From NCBI RefSeq assembly GCF_042660675.1, contig NZ_JBHSUL010000027.1, positions 124,001-188,000 on the forward strand: 64,000 nt of DNA, given 5' to 3'. Below are positions 33,332 to 41,970 of this stretch, one piece after another. A model generated the notes under the pieces. That model was not told where the DNA came from. It worked only from the letters and a program-made list of their open reading frames with translations, and made no database searches. Both the position numbers and the translations under genes were made by a program. The stretch is from Marinilactibacillus sp042660675 (GTDB lineage Bacteria > Bacillota > Bacilli > Lactobacillales > Carnobacteriaceae_A). Within the stretch, counting starts at the first letter, position 1. Every line of letters begins with the position of its first letter.

Positions 33332-35014
33332 TTATTGAGGATCTAATGACCATTCATGAACATCATGAAGCGATCCTGCCCAGTATTTATTGATTCCACC
33401 GTTCAAGTAATCGACTTGAACTGAGAATTGAGAATCAGAATATAGTGGAACGATTACAGCTTGATCTTGCATATATTGTTGTAATTCTTCATAAATTGGG
33501 AATCTTTCTTCAAAGCTTGTGCCTTCGTTTCCTCTTTCAAGTAGCTCATCAATCTTAGGATCAGCAAGGGCTGAATTATTAGATGTAGCACCTGTTTGGA
33601 CATATGTCGCAACGTTCGGATCTACTGTATGACCATATCCCATCATACCAATATCATAATCAAGGTCTTGTGCTACTTGTAGCCAAGTTGGGAAATCATA
33701 TTGTTGGATCTCAACTTGTACGTCAATATCACTCAACCATTGTTGGATTAAGTTAGCATTTTGTTCTCTGATTGCATTCCCCGTTGGGACACCTAGTCTC
33801 AAGGTTTGGCTAAAGTCAAAGCCAGCGTCTTCTAGCATTTCTTTCGCTAATTCCGGATTGTATTCTAGTGGTTGGATATCATCAGAATTATACGGACTAG
33901 CTGATGTGTACATACTAGACAAGACTTCCCCGCGACCTTCCAGTAGATTATCGACTGTCAGTTGACGATCGAACGCATGAATAAAGGCTCTACGGACTTC
34001 CGGATCTGGGAATACATCATTATTAATGATCATATATTGACCGTTAAAACTAGGGTTCTCAACGACTTCCAGACCTTCGATATCTTCTAGTAATGAAACA
34101 TCTTGAATCGGTACCATACCGATACCGCCACCTGCAGCCATGTGAAGATTTCCAGCTTGGAATTCTGTTACGAGCGCTGTTCCGTTCATGATACGTCCAT
34201 AGATCGTCTCAATTTTCGGAGCGCCTCTGTAGTAATCAGGATTTGCTTCTAACTGAACATAGTTATCGTTGTCATATTCAACGAATTTATATGGTCCACT
34301 GAAGACTGAAGGTTGTGTTGCAGCTTCAGAGTTTGAAATCTCCGTTGGTTCCATTTCTCCAAAGATATGTTCAGGCGCAATCAATACATCGAAGCCTACA
34401 AATTCTTGAATTAACGCCAAATCAACAGGTGTTTTAGTCGTAATCGTTAGGGATTTGTCTCCCGTTACTTCTACACCAGATAATGATTCCGCACCTTCTT
34501 CTAAAATACCAGAATCATCTGTTCCTTCAATCATAGCGATTCTTGTTCCTAGTGATGTTTCGATCTCTGGGTTCGCAATAGCATTAAGCGTGAACGCTAC
34601 ATCATCTGCCGTAACCGGTTCGCCATCTGTCCAGTTCGCTTCTTCATTGAGTTCAATTTCAAATGTTTGATTATCTGTTGTGTCAAATTTGGATGCTAGG
34701 GCGTTGTCCCATGAGTCTGCTTCTGGCATCACAAGTAAACTGTCATACATGAATCGTTGGATCCATTTACCACTAACACCTGGTGCGTAAAAAGGATTGA
34801 AACTATCTGGTGCGTTTGTTAACCCAACCATCAATGTACTTGTATCGCCCTCTTCAGCTTGTGGTACTGCGCCTTCCCCATCATTTTCTCCGTCAGTTTC
34901 ACCTTGAGCTACATCATCTGGTCCTGGAACAGCTGAATCTCCACACGCTGCTAGTACCAATGTTGAAGCAAAAATCGTTGTCCCATACTTTAATCTTGTT
35001 TTCCAATTTGACAT
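33332..35014 (-). CDS. oppA: OppA-type peptide-binding lipoprotein
   Basis: This is a 560-residue extracellular solute-binding lipoprotein (family 5). The signal peptide ends in lipobox LVLAAC (Cys about residue 24). A linker of about 35 acidic residues (DDVAQGETDGENDGEGA) follows. The SBP_bac_5 domain includes NAPDSFNPFYAPG, the EWLN-like ANWTDGEPVTADDVAFTLNA and the DNYVQLEANPDYYRGAPKIE signature. It is flanked by permease and ATPase genes of one importer, in the order B-C-A-D-F. The bound peptide class cannot be read from the sequence. Confidence 0.94.
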   Translation of the reverse strand: MSNWKTRLKYGTTIFASTLVLAACGDSAVPGPDDVAQGETDGENDGEGAVPQAEEGDTSTLMVGLTNAPDSFNPFYAPGVSGKWIQRFMYDSLLVMPEADSWDNALASKFDTTDNQTFEIELNEEANWTDGEPVTADDVAFTLNAIANPEIETSLGTRIAMIEGTDDSGILEEGAESLSGVEVTGDKSLTITTKTPVDLALIQEFVGFDVLIAPEHIFGEMEPTEISNSEAATQPSVFSGPYKFVEYDNDNYVQLEANPDYYRGAPKIETIYGRIMNGTALVTEFQAGNLHMAAGGGIGMVPIQDVSLLEDIEGLEVVENPSFNGQYMIINNDVFPDPEVRRAFIHAFDRQLTVDNLLEGRGEVLSSMYTSASPYNSDDIQPLEYNPELAKEMLEDAGFDFSQTLRLGVPTGNAIREQNANLIQQWLSDIDVQVEIQQYDFPTWLQVAQDLDYDIGMMGYGHTVDPNVATYVQTGATSNNSALADPKIDELLERGNEGTSFEERFPIYEELQQYMQDQAVIVPLYSDSQFSVQVDYLNGGINKYWAGSLHDVHEWSLDPQ

Positions 35015-35138
35015 GAAAATCTCCCCTTATGACTATATTCTTTCGTAGAACATCTCTTTTAGTCCCCCTAAAATTGACAAGACCTTCTACTTGAATCATT
35101 TTTCATGAAATCTTTTAAAGCTTTTATTGAAAACTCAC

Positions 35139-36095
35139 TTATCCTTTATTTTCCCCTTCAATCGCTTCTCTCAACCCTTCTCCGATAAAGTTGATTGATA
35201 GTACAGCGATAAAGATCAGGATACCGGCTGGAACCCACCTCCACGGTTCAGCGGTCAATACTCTAATAGATTGAGCCTGAGAAAGAATATTCCCCCAGCT
35301 TGGTTGCGGCGGTCTAACACCCACACCCAAGAAACTTAGTGAAGCTTCCGTCAAGATTGCTGTTGCAATCCCAAACGTTGCATTAACTAAAATCGGCGAA
35401 AGTACATTCGGTAGGATATGAACAAATAAAATACCAAAAGTCGAATACCCTGTCGCTTCAGCCGCTAGTACAAAATCTTGTCCTTTAAGCCTTAGCACCT
35501 GCCCTCTGACTAACCTACATAATGGAGGCCAGCTGAGTGCTCCAAGTACAATCGTTACGACCCAGATACCCGATCCCAAAAGAGAGACTAATGTTAAAAT
35601 AACTAGGAAAAACGGGAAAGACATAAAGGCTTCTGTAATTCGCATGATCACTGCATCAATAAATCCACCGAAATAGCCTGAAACTAAACCAAGCGTTGTT
35701 CCGATGACAACATAAATGGCAACCGAGCAAAGCCCTACGATCATAGAGACTCGCGTCCCATGAATCAACCTTGACAATACATCTCTTCCTGTATCATCTG
35801 TTCCTAGAAAGAAGTTTTCATAAGGTGCTGCTCTAAATAGTCCTACAGACGCATCTCTTGGATGTGGTGCGATCTGATTTGCGAATACTGCGACTAGGAT
35901 CATGATAATGAAGACACCTAAACTGACAACGGCTACTTTGTTTTTGAAAAACCGTTTGGCAATTGTCTTAACATAACTATCCCCATCTGAAACGACTTGT
36001 TCCGCTGCAACTCCAGGGAAGTGAGCACGTTCACTATCCTCTACTAAATGAAACAGTGAGTCCGCTGGTGTATTTCTACCTACGTTTTGAGCCAT
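35139..36095 (-). CDS. oppC: Oligopeptide ABC transporter permease, OppC-type
   Basis: This is a 318-residue permease with an N-terminal cytosolic stretch, a first helix after KNKVAVVSLGVFI, six helices in all, and the coupling loop EATGYSTFGILFVHILPN. HPRDASVGLFRAAPYENFFLGTDDTGRD is the typical OppC periplasmic motif. I chose ATG at 36095 with GGGGGAAG upstream. The longer frame overlaps oppB and has no ribosome site. Confidence 0.95.
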   Translation of the reverse strand: MAQNVGRNTPADSLFHLVEDSERAHFPGVAAEQVVSDGDSYVKTIAKRFFKNKVAVVSLGVFIIMILVAVFANQIAPHPRDASVGLFRAAPYENFFLGTDDTGRDVLSRLIHGTRVSMIVGLCSVAIYVVIGTTLGLVSGYFGGFIDAVIMRITEAFMSFPFFLVILTLVSLLGSGIWVVTIVLGALSWPPLCRLVRGQVLRLKGQDFVLAAEATGYSTFGILFVHILPNVLSPILVNATFGIATAILTEASLSFLGVGVRPPQPSWGNILSQAQSIRVLTAEPWRWVPAGILIFIAVLSINFIGEGLREAIEGENKG

Positions 36096-36108
36096 TTTTC
36101 TTCCCCCT

Positions 36109-37062
36109 TTAGTTGTATTTAATCCGTGGATCAACAACAGCGTACAAGACATCAACCAGAAGATTCGCAACAAGTACGACGATTGCGGATAACATCGTGA
36201 CCGCCATCAGAATGGGATAATCTCTTTGCTGAATCGCCGTGATCGTTAAACGACCAATCCCAGGCCACTGGAAAATCTGTTCTGTAACAATTGCGCCCCC
36301 AACCAGTCTTGGTAAATCAGTTCCAATGATTGTTACAACTGGAATCAATGCATTTCTAAGTCCGTGTTTTGTTAAGATCGTTTTGGATGCTAACCCCTTA
36401 GCTGTTGCGGTTCTCATGTAGTTTTCCCCATAAACTTCAATCATGGTCGACCGCATATAGCGAGCCATATTCGCGATGTAAAAGGCAGATAGAACGATCA
36501 CTGGTAGTACAAGGTGACGTAAGACTTCAAAGAATCCACCCTCTCCCCCTAGTTCGGACATGCCACCCGTCGGTAACCAACCTAATCGAACAGAAAAGAT
36601 ATAAATCAATCCTAGACCTAAGAAAAAGTTCGGAATCGATACACCTATAAAAGAACTACTGGTCAATAAATTGTCAATCCAAGAGCCTTGTTTTCTAGCA
36701 CTCAAGATTCCAAGTGGGATGGCTACAATATATGAGAATAGTAGCGTGGATCCCATAAGCACAACTGTTGGAAAAAGTCTTGAGACAATAATTGGTAACA
36801 CTGGATAACGTGTTGAGAATGAATTGCCGAGATCTAGTCTCAAAGCTCTTCCTAACCAACGAACATACTGGACAGGTACTGGCTGATCTAGTCCAAGTGC
36901 ACGTTCAGTCGCTGCGATTTGCTCCGCTGTGGCATCTGGTGAAACAAATAGTTCTGCTGGATTTCCTGGTGTTAAATTAACCATCATATATGCTGCAATG
37001 GAAATCATCAGCAATACTGGAATAGCTGTCAGCAGTCGCTTCAAAATAAATTTTTGCATCAT
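36109..37062 (-). CDS. oppB: Oligopeptide ABC transporter permease, OppB-type
   Basis: This is a 317-residue permease, partner of OppC. It begins FILKRLLTAIPVLLMISIAAYMMVNLTPGNPAELF, the usual OppB first helix and PGDP-like motif. It has six helices and the coupling loop ARTATAKGLASKTILTKHGLRNAL (written MRTATAKGL in this copy). GGGGGAG precedes two adjacent ATG codons; either may be used. It is the first opp gene, 42 bases after the M20 amidohydrolase stop. Confidence 0.95.
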   Translation of the reverse strand: MMQKFILKRLLTAIPVLLMISIAAYMMVNLTPGNPAELFVSPDATAEQIAATERALGLDQPVPVQYVRWLGRALRLDLGNSFSTRYPVLPIIVSRLFPTVVLMGSTLLFSYIVAIPLGILSARKQGSWIDNLLTSSSFIGVSIPNFFLGLGLIYIFSVRLGWLPTGGMSELGGEGGFFEVLRHLVLPVIVLSAFYIANMARYMRSTMIEVYGENYMRTATAKGLASKTILTKHGLRNALIPVVTIIGTDLPRLVGGAIVTEQIFQWPGIGRLTITAIQQRDYPILMAVTMLSAIVVLVANLLVDVLYAVVDPRIKYN

Positions 37063-37104
37063 TTTCTCCCCCTTTTAGTTCAATGAATCCTCTCTCTGCT
37101 GTGT

Positions 37105-38289
37105 CTATCCTAAATACTCATCAATAATGGATAAGAACACTTCCCCCGAACGCAGTAAGGATTCTTCATGTATAACGAATTTCGGATGATGATGCGGATA
37201 AGGTGACGCGTCGTCTGGATGTTTCGCACCTACTCTTAGGAAAGCCCCTGGTTTCTCTTTCAAGAAATAAGCGAAATCTTCTCCCCCCATTGCCCCTTCG
37301 ACTTCTTCCACCTCAGAATCATTGAACACGGTCAAAAAGCGATTTTTTAGTTTCTCGACTTCTACCGCGTCGTTTTGAATCGATGGATACCCTCTTTCAT
37401 AGTCGATATCTAACGTAGCATCGAATGCTTCCGCAATATGTGTACTGATTGATTTCAATTTACTTTCCATCAGATCTTGAATGTCACCGTGCATCGTTCG
37501 AACGGTACCGTTGATTTCAGCTGAGTCAGCTATAATATTGTACGCTTCTCCTCCCGCTTCAAATCCTGCAAAGGTCAGCACTGCTGGTTTGACGGGATCC
37601 GTTAATCGACTGACGACTTGCTGTAGACCTGTGACGATTTGTGTCCCAATCGTTAAGGCATCGTGCGTATCATGCGGTGCAGCACCGTGGCCACCTTTTC
37701 CCTGAACCTTCATCTTGAACGTGTCCGAGTTTGCTGATCCAAAACTATAATTATAGAAAACTTTTCCAAGTTCTTCCATTGAATCTAAGTGAATACCAAA
37801 TACGTAATCGACTTCTTTTAGCGCCCCCGCTTCAACCATCGATTTAGCCCCACCTGGTAAAACTTCTTCAGCGTGCTGATGCAGTAAAACAACATTTCCA
37901 TGTAATTCATCAGCATGATTCGAAATGACTTTTGCTACACTGAGTAAGGAAGCTGTATGCCCATCATGTCCACAAGCATGCATGATGCCGGCATTTTTTG
38001 ATTTGAATGGTACATTCGATTCTTCATGAATTCTTAATGCATCAAAGTCTGCTCTTAATGCAATTGTTGGCCCTGGATGACCGCCTTGAATTTTTGCTAC
38101 GATACCATATCCATTTCCTACATTTGTCTGGATATCTTTTATCCCAAATGATTGTAATCGCTCTAGAATATACTGAGCTGTTTCTTTCTCTTCAAAAGAA
38201 GGTTCCGGATGCTCATGTAAATGTCTTCTCCAGCTGACTGTTTCATCAAAATTCTGTTTTAATTCTTCTGTCCATGTCTCGTAGGCCAT
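37105..38289 (-). CDS. M20 amidohydrolase (394 aa)
   Basis: This metal-dependent amidohydrolase belongs to the M20D group (N-acyl-amino acid amidohydrolase/hippurate hydrolase-like). Metal ligands are visible: Cys and His in MHACGHDGHT (about residues 100-109), Glu-Glu in HQHAEEVLPGG (about 133-143), His in FGIHLDSM and the C-terminal HHHPKF. The dimerisation domain lies in about residues 180-300. The protein resembles the 409-residue neighbour encoded upstream along its whole length, so the two are tandem paralogues. They lie directly in front of oppB on the same strand, which suggests joint use on imported acylated or peptide substrates. Confidence 0.92.
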   Translation of the reverse strand: MAYETWTEELKQNFDETVSWRRHLHEHPEPSFEEKETAQYILERLQSFGIKDIQTNVGNGYGIVAKIQGGHPGPTIALRADFDALRIHEESNVPFKSKNAGIMHACGHDGHTASLLSVAKVISNHADELHGNVVLLHQHAEEVLPGGAKSMVEAGALKEVDYVFGIHLDSMEELGKVFYNYSFGSANSDTFKMKVQGKGGHGAAPHDTHDALTIGTQIVTGLQQVVSRLTDPVKPAVLTFAGFEAGGEAYNIIADSAEINGTVRTMHGDIQDLMESKLKSISTHIAEAFDATLDIDYERGYPSIQNDAVEVEKLKNRFLTVFNDSEVEEVEGAMGGEDFAYFLKEKPGAFLRVGAKHPDDASPYPHHHPKFVIHEESLLRSGEVFLSIIDEYLG

Positions 38290-38331
38290 GATCCATCTCC
38301 TTCTCGTTTATTACTGATCATTTACTAGTGT

Positions 38332-39561
38332 TTAATAAGTTTCCACTGTTACAGACTCTTTAGCGTTACTGGTTTCTTTTTTCAATAAATAATGTTCTAC
38401 AATAGATAAGAAACATTTTCCTCCAAGTAATAATGCCCGTTCGTCAAAATCAAATTTTGGATGATGATGTGGGTAAGAAATGCCTTTTTCTTCATTACCT
38501 GAGTTCACAAAGAAGAATGAGCCTGGTTTTTCTTGAAGGAAGTAAGCAAAGTCCTCTCCGCCCATTCTAAGCGGTGTTGATTCCACTGTCTCTTCTCCAA
38601 ACTGATTTTTGAAAATCTCTGCAATCAACTCTGTTTCTTTTTCATGATTGTAAAGCGCCGGATAGCCTCGTGTATAGGTGACCTCACAAGTTGCGTCGTG
38701 CGCTTCACAGATATGCTGAGTCATTGTACCGATTTTTTCTTCTATCATATCTCTAACTTCTGGTGCAAAGGTTCGAACGGTTCCTTTAATAAGTGCTTTG
38801 TCTGAAATCACGTTATGCGCGCCATCTCCCGCTTTTAAAGTAGAAACCGTCAGAACTCCTGATTTAGTGGGGTCTTTTTTACGACTGATAATCGTTTGTA
38901 GTTGGTTTACTACATGAGAAGCGACAACAACAGAATCTACTGTGGTATCTGGGTGCGCTGCATGTCCGCCTTTTCCTTGGATATTGATTTCAAAGAAATC
39001 CGGAGCCGCCATGGCATAACCTGAACAATAAGTGACTTTCCCATATTCAAGCGGTGATCTTAAATGAAGTCCGTAGACATAATCCACATCTTCCAATACG
39101 CCGGCGTCTATCATCGCTTTCCCACCACCTGGTAAAACTTCTTCTGCATGTTGGAAGATGAACTTAACCGTTCCTGAAAGTTCTGCTTGTTCTTCTTTCA
39201 ATACCTTTGCCACACTGAGTAGCGTTGCGGTATGTCCATCATGCCCACATGCATGCATGACACCAGGATTCTTTGAAGCGAACTCTAAATTTGTTGCTTC
39301 TTGGATTCTTAAGGCATCGAAGTCTGCTCGAAAGCCAATCGTTGGTCCATCTTCAGCCCCTCGAAGATAAGCAGCAATTCCTCCGCCACCAATATTTTCT
39401 TCAATTTCTTCATATCCAAAAGATTTTAATGTTTCTATAATATATTTTCTCGTTTCATATTCTTCGAAAGAAGGTTCAGGATGTTCATGTAAATAACGTC
39501 GCCATGAAACAGTCGTTTCATAATTAGCAGTCAAAGCTTCTTCCCATTTACTATAACTCAT
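38332..39561 (-). CDS. M20 amidohydrolase (409 aa), tandem paralogue
   Basis: This is a second M20D amidohydrolase with the same motifs: MHACGHDGHTAT, FQHAEEVLPGG, LHLRSPLEYG in place of the usual short His loop, and HHHPKFDFDE. I chose ATG at 39561 with AAGGAGAG 8 bases upstream. It ends with a charged tail (KKETSNAKESVTVETY) that its paralogue lacks. It is the first gene of the peptide-scavenging block, behind a good sigma-A promoter. Confidence 0.92.
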   Translation of the reverse strand: MSYSKWEEALTANYETTVSWRRYLHEHPEPSFEEYETRKYIIETLKSFGYEEIEENIGGGGIAAYLRGAEDGPTIGFRADFDALRIQEATNLEFASKNPGVMHACGHDGHTATLLSVAKVLKEEQAELSGTVKFIFQHAEEVLPGGGKAMIDAGVLEDVDYVYGLHLRSPLEYGKVTYCSGYAMAAPDFFEINIQGKGGHAAHPDTTVDSVVVASHVVNQLQTIISRKKDPTKSGVLTVSTLKAGDGAHNVISDKALIKGTVRTFAPEVRDMIEEKIGTMTQHICEAHDATCEVTYTRGYPALYNHEKETELIAEIFKNQFGEETVESTPLRMGGEDFAYFLQEKPGSFFFVNSGNEEKGISYPHHHPKFDFDERALLLGGKCFLSIVEHYLLKKETSNAKESVTVETY

Positions 39562-39630
39562 GCACAATTCTCTCCTTCATCTCTGCAATACCTTAAATTA
39601 GTAATTACACATTTTTATAATGTTTTTCAA

Positions 39631-39659
39631 ATCTTATCTTTTAAACATTAGATTGTCAA
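39631..39659 (-). promoter_or_regulatory. Promoter of the M20-opp block
   Basis: TTGACA (39654-39659), a 17-base spacer and TAAGAT (39631-39636) lie 70-98 bases upstream of the first M20 gene. It may serve both amidohydrolases and oppBCADF. Confidence 0.7.
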
Positions 39660-40100
39660 TATGAATTATCAGTAAATAAAAGTATATATTCTAATATAAC
39701 ACAATCTATAATATTCATCTTTGCTATTAAAGGTTTTGGGATCGATTACATTATTTTGTGACAGAAATATGTCTTTTAACTAAAGGGAATTCCTTGTATT
39801 ACGAGTATTTTTACTTTCTTGTCTTTTATCTAAATATTCATTTTATTTAATTCAGATTTAAGATGATCAATATTTATACAATTTGTTGGATAATTAGTCA
39901 TCCTATTCCCTTATCTAATTTTAATTTAAGTTGACCGGTAGTCATGATTCTTATTTCGTTTTACAGTTTTATGACTTATGTAGTGATTTTGTTTACATAG
40001 TCTCTCTCATAGATTATTATTGTAAAGTGATTATTTATTTATATTTATAAGAATCATATTTTTGTTTTAGCACATACTTAATTGGTAGAGGATGAATTGA
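39660..40100. other. AT-rich intergenic region without genes
   Basis: This stretch between divergent genes is strongly AT-rich. I see no coding frame, no clear hairpin and no repeat array in it. It presumably carries upstream control sites for the M20-opp block and the promoter of the 118-residue gene; GTAGAGGATG near 40085 supplies a weak ribosome site for the latter. Confidence 0.5.
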
Positions 40101-40457
40101 ATGAGAAACGATAAGGAATTTCAAGAAATAATTGCTTATGCAAGTACTTTAGGTATGTCGACAGATGATTATCTCGTTTATCTTCATCACAAAAACCAGG
40201 CTGTTAAATCGATCCTGCTAGATGACAGCTTAGGGTTCAAACAATTTTTACAAGAATTTCATGATGTATTGGATGGTCTGACTGTACCAGGTGAGAACGA
40301 CGATACAGCTGTTTCTGAGAGAAAAGAACAATCAGTGCAAGCGTCCGCTGACTTGTTAGCTAAGATCAGCTCTGATCCTATGCTGCTGGCTCAAATGTAT
40401 GAGCACTATCAATATGATTCCGATGAGGACTCCAAGACTATTATGAACAAAAAATAA
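40101..40457 (+). CDS. Hypothetical protein, 118 aa
   Basis: This is an unrecognised soluble, acidic protein of 118 residues, predicted largely helical. The N-terminal part (EFQEIIAYASTLGMSTDDYLVYLHHKN) looks like a small helical domain, and the centre is disordered (VPGENDDTAVSERKEQS). It has no Cys and no membrane segment. It has its own terminator and stands alone opposite the sirtuin gene. The ribosome site GAGGATGAATTG is weak. Codon use resembles the host genes rather than the prophage. Confidence 0.65.
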   Translation: MRNDKEFQEIIAYASTLGMSTDDYLVYLHHKNQAVKSILLDDSLGFKQFLQEFHDVLDGLTVPGENDDTAVSERKEQSVQASADLLAKISSDPMLLAQMYEHYQYDSDEDSKTIMNKK

Positions 40458-40513
40458 AAACACGCTCTACTTAGATAGAATATCAATTCTATACTAAGCG
40501 GAGCGTGTTTTTT
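40457..40513. terminator. Bidirectional terminator, 118-aa gene and sirtuin
   Basis: ACACGCTC pairs with GAGCGTGT, with TTAG/CTAA and TAGAAT/ATTCTA stems inside, flanked by A and T runs on both sides. Confidence 0.85.
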
Positions 40514-41249
40514 AACTTTCTCTTACTGCCGCAAGTGTTTTGCCAACTTTACCTTCTATAAATAAATCAATCTCAAGATTTCCTGTATTGATTTCCTCAT
40601 TATTAATGACGACAACGTGCTTGCCCTTGAATTGATGAATATAGTTGCGAGCTGGATTCACACTCAAAGAGGTTCCCGCTATAATCAGTAAATCTGCCGC
40701 TTTGATTGTGGCTTTACTTTTTTCAACGATCTCTTTGTTGGGATTTTCACCAAACAAGACGACAGATGGTCTGACGATTCCATTCTCTATTGGACACCTT
40801 GGAATATTCCGTCCATCTTTTTGTACTTCTTGAGGCTGGTACACTCTTGAACATTCCATACAATACCAAGTTCGGTTATGCCCATGAAGCTCTAAAACAA
40901 ATCGATGCCCAGCCTTTTGATGAAGTCCATCCACGTTTTGAGTGATCACGCGAATGTCTTTACCGGCTTTCTCCATTTCAGCCAACACTTTGTGTGCATC
41001 ATTTGGGGTAGGTTCCAACCTTTTGTTACGAGGTCGGTTGAAAAAAGCTTCTGGATGTTCCATGAGGTACTTTCGGCTCATGATTTTTTTAGGATCAAGT
41101 TCTTTCTTTTCAAGCTCTGTGTATCTTCCATCTTTTGAACGATAATCTGGTAGGCCACTTTCTGTAGAAACTCCAGCACCTCCAAAAAAGGCAATAATCT
41201 GAGCTTCTTCTATATAAGATTTTAACTGTTCGATTTCTGTTCTTTCCAT
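40512..41249 (-). CDS. Sir2-family NAD-dependent deacetylase
   Basis: This is a 245-residue sirtuin that removes acyl groups from lysine using NAD. The NAD-binding GAGVSTESGLPDYR (about residues 25-38) and TQNVDGLH (103-110) are complete, with catalytic His122 in LHGH. Three of four zinc cysteines are present (Cys130 and Cys133 in CMEC, Cys152 in RCPIENG). The position of the fourth (usually CPICG) holds Glu155, so the zinc site may be altered or use another ligand. I chose ATG at 41249 with AGAGGTG upstream. Confidence 0.92.
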   Translation of the reverse strand: MERTEIEQLKSYIEEAQIIAFFGGAGVSTESGLPDYRSKDGRYTELEKKELDPKKIMSRKYLMEHPEAFFNRPRNKRLEPTPNDAHKVLAEMEKAGKDIRVITQNVDGLHQKAGHRFVLELHGHNRTWYCMECSRVYQPQEVQKDGRNIPRCPIENGIVRPSVVLFGENPNKEIVEKSKATIKAADLLIIAGTSLSVNPARNYIHQFKGKHVVVINNEEINTGNLEIDLFIEGKVGKTLAAVRES

Positions 41250-41357
41250 AATAAACACCTCTCTGAAACGTGTCTGTTTATTATACCAACTAAATTTACG
41301 AAAGACACTTGTAGTAGATTATAAGCGAACAGACTTTCATTTCCATCGATGATATGC

Positions 41358-41363
41358 TATAAT
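41358..41363 (+). promoter_or_regulatory. -10 element of the ssrA promoter
   Basis: A consensus TATAAT lies about 52 bases before the mature tmRNA 5' end, and the -35 (TTTCAT) is weak. The transcribed leader contains an inverted repeat (AATGATA 41373-41379, TATCATT 41389-41395) that is removed during 5' processing by RNase P. Confidence 0.65.
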
Positions 41364-41414
41364 ATATCTAGAAATGATAGCAATTCGTTATCATTTGTTT
41401 TTGTTTTCTATATT

Positions 41415-41779
41415 GGGGTTGTTACGGATTCGACAGGCATAGATTGAGCTTGAGTTGCGTTCTGCAGGTGACGAGACTGCATACCAACGTCACAGTTAAA
41501 TATAACTGCAAACAATAATAATAACACATACGCTTTAGCTGCGTAAAAGTAGCTAGCGTGATCCGAACTGGTATCACCCACGTGTCACGTTTGGGTCCTA
41601 TAATTAAGTGGGATACGCTAATTCTTTCCGTCTGGAAGAATTAGAAGAGATTATCAGACTAGCGATACATGATGCCTGTTAGGCGGCTAATGTAAAGCGA
41701 AATCTTAATAGCATAACTATGATCGTAGATGCTTGAGTGCCAATGTGTCTGGACAGGGGTTCGACTCCCCTCAGCTCCA
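41415..41779 (+). ncRNA. ssrA: tmRNA
   Basis: This is transfer-messenger RNA, which rescues stalled ribosomes and tags the nascent protein. The 5' end GGGGTTGTTACGGATTCGAC and the 3' T-arm/acceptor GGTTCGACTCCCC-TCAGCTCC are the conserved ends, and they form a 7-pair acceptor stem with G-U pairs. The tag frame begins at GCA (41502) and encodes ANNNNTYALAA before TAA, a Lactobacillales-type tag. CCA is not encoded (TCA follows), so it is added after transcription. The 3' end is also the insertion point of the prophage downstream. Confidence 0.97.
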
Positions 41780-41785
41780 TCAAAA
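41745..41785. other. Probable prophage attachment site in ssrA 3' end
   Basis: Prophage-type genes begin right after the tmRNA T-arm and acceptor, a very common integration target for tyrosine integrases. The crossover core should lie within the 3' end of ssrA. The partner copy must lie beyond the right edge of the window, so the core length cannot be measured here. Confidence 0.55.
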
Positions 41786-41806
41786 CATCCGTATAGGAAG
41801 AATAAA

Positions 41807-41846
41807 GAAGAGAAATGCCGATAAACCGGCATTTCTCTTCTTTTGT
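41807..41846 (+). terminator. Terminator of ssrA
   Basis: GAAGAGAAATGCCG pairs with CGGCATTTCTCTTC around a short loop, followed by TTTTG. It lies 28 bases after the mature 3' end. Confidence 0.88.
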
Positions 41847-41970
41847 TTATGCTATGAGAAGGTAGAAATTTTAGTTAGGGGGAGTCAAAAGGGGAGTCGT
41901 TTCAAATGCAAAAGACCCCACCGTGGTAAAGTCTAAACTAAAAATTAACTTATGTATTTCAGGCTCTGTA

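Noticed and set aside
39660..40100. Possible replication origin or repeat array in the AT-rich intergenic region
   Set aside because: No DnaA-box series, iterons or inverted repeats were seen; AT-richness alone is not evidence.
41733..41936. Plus-strand open frame of 67 codons over the ssrA 3' end
   Set aside because: It lies in the tmRNA T-arm, acceptor and terminator; the frame is a by-product of structured RNA sequence, with no ribosome site or family resemblance.
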